Assembly (NCBI GenBank): GCA_010015745.1
Contig: ML978181.1
Span: forward strand, 62,001 to 126,000
Source: Setomelanomma holmii
Taxonomy: Eukaryota > Ascomycota > Dothideomycetes > Pleosporales > Phaeosphaeriaceae
Length of the DNA stretch: 64,000 nucleotides
Direction of reading: 5' to 3'
Both the position numbers and the translations under genes were made by a program. How positions within the stretch are numbered: the first letter of the stretch is position 1; every line of letters starts with the position of its first letter. The notes under the pieces were generated by a model. It saw only the letters and a list, made by a program, of their open reading frames with translations. It made no database searches and was not told where the DNA came from. Shown piece by piece: positions 58,076-64,000 of the stretch.

Positions 58076-60103
58076 GCCGCTTTCTTTCTTTGACTCTCTT
58101 CTATACTCCTTCCCTTCTGCGCAGCATATCCTCGGACTCCAAATCACGTCAAAACTTTCTCAACCTTGACTTCAATACCTATGTTGATTCACAAGGTCTT
58201 TCTGTGCGCCTTCGAACTTAAATTCGTCATGTCTTATATGCACACTCTACGCTTTCTTAGGCACGATGGATCCAATCACAGTTCATTGGCCTTAGCTGAA
58301 GACCACCGATACTTCAATTGCGCTTGTCGTTACGGAACACATCTTGGACTTCGAATCGGAAACGCTTACCACAAAACGAATCACGCAATATGCAACACGC
58401 GGCTCATCGCATCAAGGACGAAACCGCCAAGACGCCCTGCCTCACTCTTTCTCTCGTTCCAGTCTGGACCTACGACTTCGCGAGGTCAAAACGAGTGCCG
58501 ACCCACTGCTCAAGACTCTCCATCCGCCGCGCTTCGCGAATGCTGATCACTGGCGCAGGTTGCGCTCACAGTATGCTCTCTTACTCGAGCCATACTACCC
58601 GCCAGGCTGTCGAACCTCCAGCCTACGCCGCAGCAACCCGTTCGTGCCGCAAACTCGTTGTCACGTCGATTTCTCGCGATGTGGCAACGTCGTTAGCGTC
58701 GCTGAGCAAGTTTGTGGGTGACGGCGACTACTGGGTCACGTGATCCCACCCACACCTCGGTCACCCACGATTCGCCTACCAGTCCCACACCGCCAACCGA
58801 GCGTTGACCACGCTTGATAAATACTGCACCTCGCCTCAAGCTTCTTTTGTTCCCCCACTACGTATATCATTACCAGTAACCCGTCAAGGACTCGAGATCT
58901 ATTGGCGCTCTCTCACTTGAACCACGTCGCTTGCAGATATCCGCACACTCCATTGCTATATCCGTGTCGACTCAGGTTTCAAGCATCATCATTGCGTATT
59001 GAAAGCACCCGCTGTAGTGTTTCTGTCTGGTCTGTCGCGCATTGTGCGCTGCCAGTCCGGTAGCTGTACTCCTGCGGGTTAACCATTGCGACGAACCGCG
59101 AACAATACACAATTGACGAGGAGAGTTCCTGCTCCGCACGATACAGGGCACCAGCTTACAGCACGACACGGAGATATATTTGTCATAGTCGTCGGTCACC
59201 AGGCATCTCGTTGTCCCTGTGTTACGCTAGCTCGCTCGCGGCTGGAGACCCCTGTCAGCCCTACCTCTTTGCACGGCGCGGTCTTGCTCCCCACGGCTCA
59301 TAGCTGGAGACCCCTGGACCAAGTTCAGTGTGTGCTTTCTCACGGGATCGAGACAAACGCCGTGCAGGTAGGCGCTTCGATCGCTCGTCACGCCCGCACC
59401 CGAGTTGGTTCAGGCCAGGACATTGTCATCGTTGGCCTTGGCAACGGGCAGCTCGAGCACGCGGTCCGAGCGAGTTCATCGTTGCCTTGCTCGTGCTTCT
59501 CACCTTCACGGAGGGGTTCATCAGCTTCGCAGCCTTGCCCTTATAGGCTTCGCCTGCGCCGCTCCTCCCTCCCCTTTACCACCCACCACACTCTCAGGTA
59601 CGTACTGCAAAATCCCATACTACATGCCTCATATCGAGCTCGATCTCCTCCTCACCATCATCTTGCATTTCAAACTCGAGTAGTGGGGCGGCAGAGCCTT
59701 GTGCTCTGATACGCCGCTACTACCGATTCCCAATTTGCCCCGCACTCTGAGCTGCTCTTTGCCTTGAAGCGAGTACTGACGCACTCCTAGATCTTGGTCC
59801 AGAAAGCTTTGTCCCTTTTTGCGAGCTTGTGCCGCTTCGTTGAAGCTCCGCAGGCGCCTCATTGTTGGTCGGGTCGCAACCAAAAGGTATGTTTTGATTG
59901 CGCTAAACTGCCCATACACACAGACTGACCTCGCTCGTAGTCACGCTCCCGCACCTCCGCAGACTCTTCGACGTCCACTTTCTGCGATATTTGATACGCA
60001 TTAAGGTAAGCTCATCTCACGCTGCTTCCAATCCCGCGAACGCTTTGCTAATTGTTGTTGCTCAGGCATAAGTAAGCCAGTAGTAGGTTTCCCGCCTGCG
60101 ATC
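58076..60103. other. region upstream of the gene at 60104, including spliced leader
   Basis: A pyrimidine-rich tract (58080-58120) and an AT pocket near 58815 (TTGATAAATAC) look promoter-like. From about 59590 on the sequence behaves like a spliced 5' leader. One probable intron is 59887-59940 (GTATGT, GACTGAC, GTAG) and another is 60006-60065 (GTAAGC, GCTAATTG, CTCAG). Frames at 58166-58743 overlap one another in all three phases and are not called. Confidence 0.5.
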
Positions 60104-61960
60104 ATGTCGCAACACCACAATAATCAGCTCACCATGGTGGGGTTGGACAGCATTCCGGAAGAGGTTCTGTATACGCCCACCAAGACAACCAAGACTACCA
60201 AACGCAAACGTACCAGCACCGCCAAAATGCAGAGCAATACAGGCAAAGGCAAGGCGAAGGCCCAGTCTGGCGATGATGCTGCCAGCAACGAGCAGGCGGC
60301 TTCACAAGTAGGCCCGCCCCCAGTTGGTCTCGATGACCAAATGCCTTTCACTCTACCCTTTTCCCCTTCATACAACTACCAGTCCGACGGCGCGTTCCTG
60401 AATTATGGTGAAGACAGCCATTGTTTCTTCGACTCTAACCTTTGGGATCAGGGACCCACTTACAACGGCGGCGCTTCCAACTATATGGACATGTTGGCGA
60501 ATGGACCAGGCCCCACGATCCAAGACCCCATCTCGGATGAGCTCATCGATGCGGCGAACGAGCAAGATCCCGAAGAGGCTCGCAAGATGCTGGATCGCAC
60601 TCAGAGCGGCAGTGTGGGCCCGTCACAGACAGAGGGCTATGGTCATGATGGCAGAGTTCAAATCAAGACTGAAGACGGACATGACGAAAACAACGTGAGT
60701 TACACTCCACATGGTGATGGTGACTCTGAGGAGAGCGACTACGATGAGCGACGCCCATCCAAAGTTCCAAAACTGAACAAGGACGGTGTCCCTCGTAAGC
60801 CGCGTCAGCCACGCTCCAAGCTTCTCAAGTGGGATGACAATGATTGGAAGAATGTCGCCCTCGGTCTAGTTTGGGCTTGCGGCGAAAACGGAATTCAGAT
60901 TCCCTTCGACCAGGCCTCGCAAGTCGTCAGCGAGTCCTGCACTGCAGGAGCTCTGCAGCAGGCTCTCCTGAAACTGCGTGGCAAACAAATCGCCGAGGGC
61001 TTTCAAATTCCGTCGTTGAAGATGGCATGGACGCGCAAAAACAAACATGCTTCCTCTTCAAAGTCCAGTGCTAACACCTCATCTCAGCAGGTGAACGGTA
61101 CGACCAAGAATATGCTCCCCAAGAAGAAGCCTACCCGCTTCGTGAGCAATCAATCTTTGATTGTTACCCTTAAGCGTGCTTACCGCGATGCTGACCGTCC
61201 CCATCTAGCAGAGCCTTATCGTCTGTCAAGCACATCGAACAGGCGCGGTCCTCCGGCCCAGCTCTCTCTTAATGCCTCGCCCCAGAACGTTTCCTTCACC
61301 CCTCCGACTCCGACCATGCCAGTCAGCGCGTACTTCCCACCTGGTTCGCTGACCGGCTTATATGGTTACGATTACAACATGCCTGGCCTATCAGGATTTG
61401 ACCTGACGCCCAGCGCATCGCCCATGGCTGCCGCATCTTATGGCCCGTTTCAAGCCAACGCATCGCCTATCGATGGTAACATGAACTTCCCGTTGGAAGC
61501 CAACGCAGCACCTCCTGACTTTGATGGCATCCTGACCCCAGTAACCTCACCCAACGGTCCTACTACACCTACCAGGAGCCATGTCCGCGTGCGCAACAAC
61601 AGCGTTAGCAACTTTCCGCCCGTCCAGATCACTCCGAGCCAGCCCATCAGGAGGAGATCCCCAGAGTCACCCAGGACCTGGACTGGCAAACTTAGTCGAA
61701 CTGCCAGCGACACTATTAATGAGGGCGAGGAAGCCAACTTCAAGTTTGGTGCCGATAGTCCTGCTCGCCGAGCTTTTGCCAGCAGCGATTACGACATGAC
61801 CTTCGAGCATGCTTTTTCAGGCTGCAAGTCGGGCTCAGGCTACTTCCCTGGCGGCAGGCCCAAATCGGACGATGACGATGACGATGACTACCTCGGTGGC
61901 GGCGGTCCTGATGGAAATGGTCATAATTTCGAATTCAGCTTCCCCATGGCCTCCACTTAG
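60104..61960 (+). CDS. 618-residue probable nuclear regulatory protein
   Basis: Family not recognised. Single coding exon. The N-terminus holds a Lys/Arg-Thr-rich segment (KTTKTTKRKRTSTAK) that could serve as a nuclear localisation signal. A Tyr/Asn/Gly-rich region and an acidic patch (DGDSEESDYDERRPSK) follow. A folded helical domain spans about residues 235-310: KLLKWDDNDWKNVALGLVW, then ACGENGIQIPFDQASQVVS and ALQQALLKLRGKQI. The Trp-Asn/Asp-Asp-Trp beginning and three-helix pattern resemble Myb/SANT-like or related small DNA-binding domains common in fungal proteins (inference). The C-terminal half is Pro/Ser/Thr/Asn-rich with SPxR and TPT sites and a DDDDDDD run. The ATG at 60104 follows a leader intron; a second ATG at 60134 is possible. 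Confidence 0.75.
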   Translation: MSQHHNNQLTMVGLDSIPEEVLYTPTKTTKTTKRKRTSTAKMQSNTGKGKAKAQSGDDAASNEQAASQVGPPPVGLDDQMPFTLPFSPSYNYQSDGAFLNYGEDSHCFFDSNLWDQGPTYNGGASNYMDMLANGPGPTIQDPISDELIDAANEQDPEEARKMLDRTQSGSVGPSQTEGYGHDGRVQIKTEDGHDENNVSYTPHGDGDSEESDYDERRPSKVPKLNKDGVPRKPRQPRSKLLKWDDNDWKNVALGLVWACGENGIQIPFDQASQVVSESCTAGALQQALLKLRGKQIAEGFQIPSLKMAWTRKNKHASSSKSSANTSSQQVNGTTKNMLPKKKPTRFVSNQSLIVTLKRAYRDADRPHLAEPYRLSSTSNRRGPPAQLSLNASPQNVSFTPPTPTMPVSAYFPPGSLTGLYGYDYNMPGLSGFDLTPSASPMAAASYGPFQANASPIDGNMNFPLEANAAPPDFDGILTPVTSPNGPTTPTRSHVRVRNNSVSNFPPVQITPSQPIRRRSPESPRTWTGKLSRTASDTINEGEEANFKFGADSPARRAFASSDYDMTFEHAFSGCKSGSGYFPGGRPKSDDDDDDDYLGGGGPDGNGHNFEFSFPMAST

Positions 61961-62927
61961 ATCCGAGGCATCCGCTCAGGTTCAGCATCCTGGTTTGCAT
62001 CAGCGCTGTAAGGTTGCCAACACGTCGTTGAAACACAGTATTGTACTAATCTTTGCCTTAGCTTTTGTGCGACTGCTCGCCCCGATGACCGTATCGACGA
62101 CGTCTTCCGCCACCCTCTGATCATTCCTTCCACCATCTCTATATTGACGAAGTGTACATCGATCGGCGTTGATACGATTTAGGTATCTTGTATACTTGAA
62201 CGGACTATATCTGGTACACTAGTTGATGTACTGCTTTGTGGACTGGACATCATCACCGGACATTCCTTTCTCCAACACACGATTGCTTTCTACACGGTTT
62301 ATAATTCACGGTTCATGATCAACGGATCACGACACGGGAATGGTGATGGGATGACCTGGTCTTTCTTGATGGATCACTACCTCACGATTCTATACAGCGG
62401 ATATGTCATTTGAGTTGGCACCTCCTTGCACCTTTAGGATGCTTGGTTTGACTTCTTGTCTTGCTCTGCGCCTTGGGATGCGTCGGTTAAGGATGGACGT
62501 TGGAGGTTGCTTATACCCGCCACTCGGAAAATCTCATTGAGAAAAAGTACTTGAATCGAGTAAAATCTTCGCGTCAACTTGCGACCTCTTTGCTCTCGTG
62601 ATGCCTACCTGATTATACTCATGTTGCTGACGTTGCTAACGCTTCACAGCTACATCATCACAGATCCCCGCCGATAAAGTCATGAGATGTTTGATGCAAA
62701 GGTCACGCAGCACTTCAATATGCTCGCAAGGCAGTTTGCATGGATCATCAAACTTAAATCGTGACAGCCAACATATGATCATGCACTCCTTCTACCGTTC
62801 AGGCATTACACCATTTTAACTTTGTCTCTCGAGACCTCTCTCAACTCCACAACACCAACATCTTAAGCACAGCTAACATACATTTACATACACGTACCTT
62901 TACCCTCCACAAAACACGAGTCAGAAC
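61961..62927. other. intergenic, long 3' region and promoter
   Basis: Probably the 3' UTR of the 60104 gene and the promoter of the repeat-protein gene. The last 100 bases are CA/CT-rich. No gene is supported. Confidence 0.5.
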
Positions 62928-63476
62928 ATGGGATTCTTCGACCTCTTCATCAGCCGAAAACGGGACCAGAGAAGGAGCAGAGGCAAATGCAACGTGCCAG
63001 GCCACAGTCATCCCGTAGACGACCCTTTCATGGGCTTTGACAGGGCCCCAAGGCCTAGTGCACATATGCCAGGGATGAGCGGTCATAGTGGCGATGGCCC
63101 AACCGAGTTTGGAAGACCACGAGGTTTTGGACAGCCGCCTGGTTTTGGACAACGGCCAAGTTTTGGACAGCCGCCAGGCTTTGGACATCCGCCAAGTTTC
63201 GGGGAACCACCAGACTTCGGACCAGGGTATATGCATGCACATGGCGGTTTCTCGGAAGGTGTAAGAGGCGGTCGACCTATACCGCCAGGAATGCCGCGTC
63301 CTCAGTCCGACCTAGGTACTTCTGATAACAGGCGTCCGACGCGAGGAAGTGGTCGGGGCAGTCGACCGGGCTTTGGTGGAGATGCACAAGGACGGTCTCT
63401 AAGCGAGATGTATCCGGAGTTAGGTGGTGAGCCTCCGATTGGGCCTGAGTTCGGTGGACTTGGACGGGGAATGTGA
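62928..63476 (+). CDS. Gly/Pro/Phe repeat protein
   Basis: Not recognised. Single exon of 182 residues; ATG at 62928 in good context (AACATGGGA). It begins MGFFDLFISRKRDQRRSRGK, a short hydrophobic start followed by a basic cluster, which could contact membranes. Residues 60-100 are six copies of a six-residue unit (consensus P-x-F-G-Q-P). The rest is Gly/Arg/Pro-rich (RPTRGSGRGSRPGFGG) and ends LGGEPPIGPEFGGLGRGM. The whole is probably disordered and may phase-separate or form a scaffold (inference). No signal peptide is evident. The start resembles that of the next gene. Confidence 0.65.
   Translation: MGFFDLFISRKRDQRRSRGKCNVPGHSHPVDDPFMGFDRAPRPSAHMPGMSGHSGDGPTEFGRPRGFGQPPGFGQRPSFGQPPGFGHPPSFGEPPDFGPGYMHAHGGFSEGVRGGRPIPPGMPRPQSDLGTSDNRRPTRGSGRGSRPGFGGDAQGRSLSEMYPELGGEPPIGPEFGGLGRGM
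63105..63227 (+). repeat. 18-bp tandem repeat within the repeat-protein gene
   Basis: Six 18-bp units from 63105 to 63212 plus a partial copy. Each encodes x-F-G-x-P-x, with the TTTGGA core nearly constant. Differences are mostly at third positions or at the variable residue, so selection on the protein repeat is likely. Confidence 0.85.
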
Positions 63477-63869
63477 AGGGTGCGAATGGTGAGGTGTTGA
63501 GTGTTGAATGCTTGAGTACTGAGAATATCAATGAGAAAGTTGTGTACTTGTGCACAGAGAACGAACGAAGCTGATATGCACATCGCTTATTGAGCATGTA
63601 ATGATCATAAAGATACGCATTGTCAATATATTCTAGGTTGAGAATTGATGTGGAGCAATACGTTGTGAATATGAAGCGGAATGTACACTTGTCCCTTCAA
63701 AGTAGTAACATTTCTCAACTTCACAGTCATCACGATACCAAAACATACCTCGGTCCTTGGTCCACCTCCAATTTCTCTATATTACCTCCTTCTCAACTAT
63801 TATCGCTACCTAGCAACCGCTTGCCACTGCCCCAAAACAGTACTCAAACCTCGAGAACCAATACCAGCC
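63477..63869. other. intergenic between the two MG-start genes
   Basis: 393 bases, AT-rich at 63590-63700. Contains the terminator of the repeat-protein gene and the promoter of the next gene. Confidence 0.5.
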
Positions 63870-64000
63870 ATGGGACTCCGCGACTTTTTTACTCCTTGGC
63901 AGCCTCCTCCACCGATCGAAACCGTCGAACTCGCCGATGGCCAAAAGATTGCGCGCCCAATCCCGAATTGGACTCGTAAGGATGAGAAGAAGTTGCAACG
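63870..64000 (+). CDS. 5' part of a gene running off the right edge
   Basis: ATG at 63870 in good context (GCCATGGGA) opens a frame to the window edge (43 complete codons). It reads MGLRDFFTPWQPPPPIETVE, then LADGQKIARPIPNWTRKDEK. The start MGxxDxF is shared with the previous gene (MGFFDLF), which suggests related N-terminal modules, though the match is short. The family is not recognised and the rest is outside the window. Confidence 0.6.
   Translation, partial: MGLRDFFTPWQPPPPIETVELADGQKIARPIPNWTRKDEKKLQ

Noticed and set aside
58166..58743. Three overlapping plus-strand frames
   Set aside because: Mutually overlapping in different phases; none shows a domain, signal peptide or good start context.
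59230..59320. Repeated GCTGGAGACCCCTG words
   Set aside because: A 14-base direct repeat seen twice within 70 bases; too short and with too few copies to call an element.
1..64000. Secondary-metabolite cluster, CRISPR array, rRNA or integrated virus
   Set aside because: No PKS, NRPS or terpene synthase, no spaced direct repeats, no rRNA-like conserved blocks, and no viral or retroelement proteins recognised.

Overview
The window is nuclear DNA from a filamentous ascomycete. Genes on both strands are interrupted by short introns (mostly 46-71 nt) with GTAAGT/GTATGT-type donors, CTAAC/CTGAC branch sites and YAG acceptors. Many proteins are typical of Pezizomycotina: a full-length ABCC pump, a Sac3/GANP protein, a DUF2841 protein, fungal Sec8 and a Cys3/MetR-type bZIP. 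Family content and intron style suggest Dothideomycetes, which is an inference. There are no bacterial operons, phage genes, CRISPR arrays or rRNA genes.

Layout. 0-6.5 kb: 3' end of a GH18 chitinase, then an eight-exon ABCC vacuolar-type transporter. 6.5-9.4 kb: non-coding. 9.4-11.7 kb: DUF2841 protein with a probable GC-AG intron. 12.7-17.2 kb: Sac3-family mRNA-export protein with an RGG-rich start. 19.0-22.0 kb (minus): Vps18. 22.7-23.4 kb: small, probably mitochondrial protein, ending 66 bp from the stop of a minus-strand half-size ABCG transporter (23.5-25.5 kb). 26.7-30.4 kb (minus): exocyst Sec8, divergent from Ctr9 of the Paf1 complex (30.9-34.5 kb). 35.2-38.6 kb: APH-like kinase, acidic protein and 8-TM membrane protein. 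39.9-41.5 kb: Mn-type CDF transporter. 41.8-44.0 kb: MYND protein and a coiled-coil protein. 44.5-48.9 kb: Cys3/MetR-like bZIP, a J-domain gene whose frame appears broken, and a conserved fungal hypothetical protein.

From about 49 to 60 kb the window is gene-poor. It holds small orphan genes, a tRNA-like Pol III unit with both internal promoter boxes and a T-run terminator, and a MITE-like element of about 185 bp with roughly 30-bp inverted ends. 60.1-62.0 kb carries a 618-residue probable nuclear protein behind a spliced leader. At 62.9-63.5 kb is a protein built on a six-residue Pro/Phe/Gly repeat, followed by a gene (63.87 kb to the edge) whose N-terminus resembles it.

The core genes serve membrane traffic (Vps18, Sec8), vacuolar or metal transport (ABCC, CDF), and transcription or export (Ctr9, Sac3). 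This looks like ordinary housekeeping synteny rather than a cluster. The accessory 47-64 kb part has the least explained content. I found no clearly new multi-gene system. The best leads are the Pol III unit, the frameshifted J-protein gene, the long open leader of the bZIP gene, and the repeat-protein pair at the right edge.
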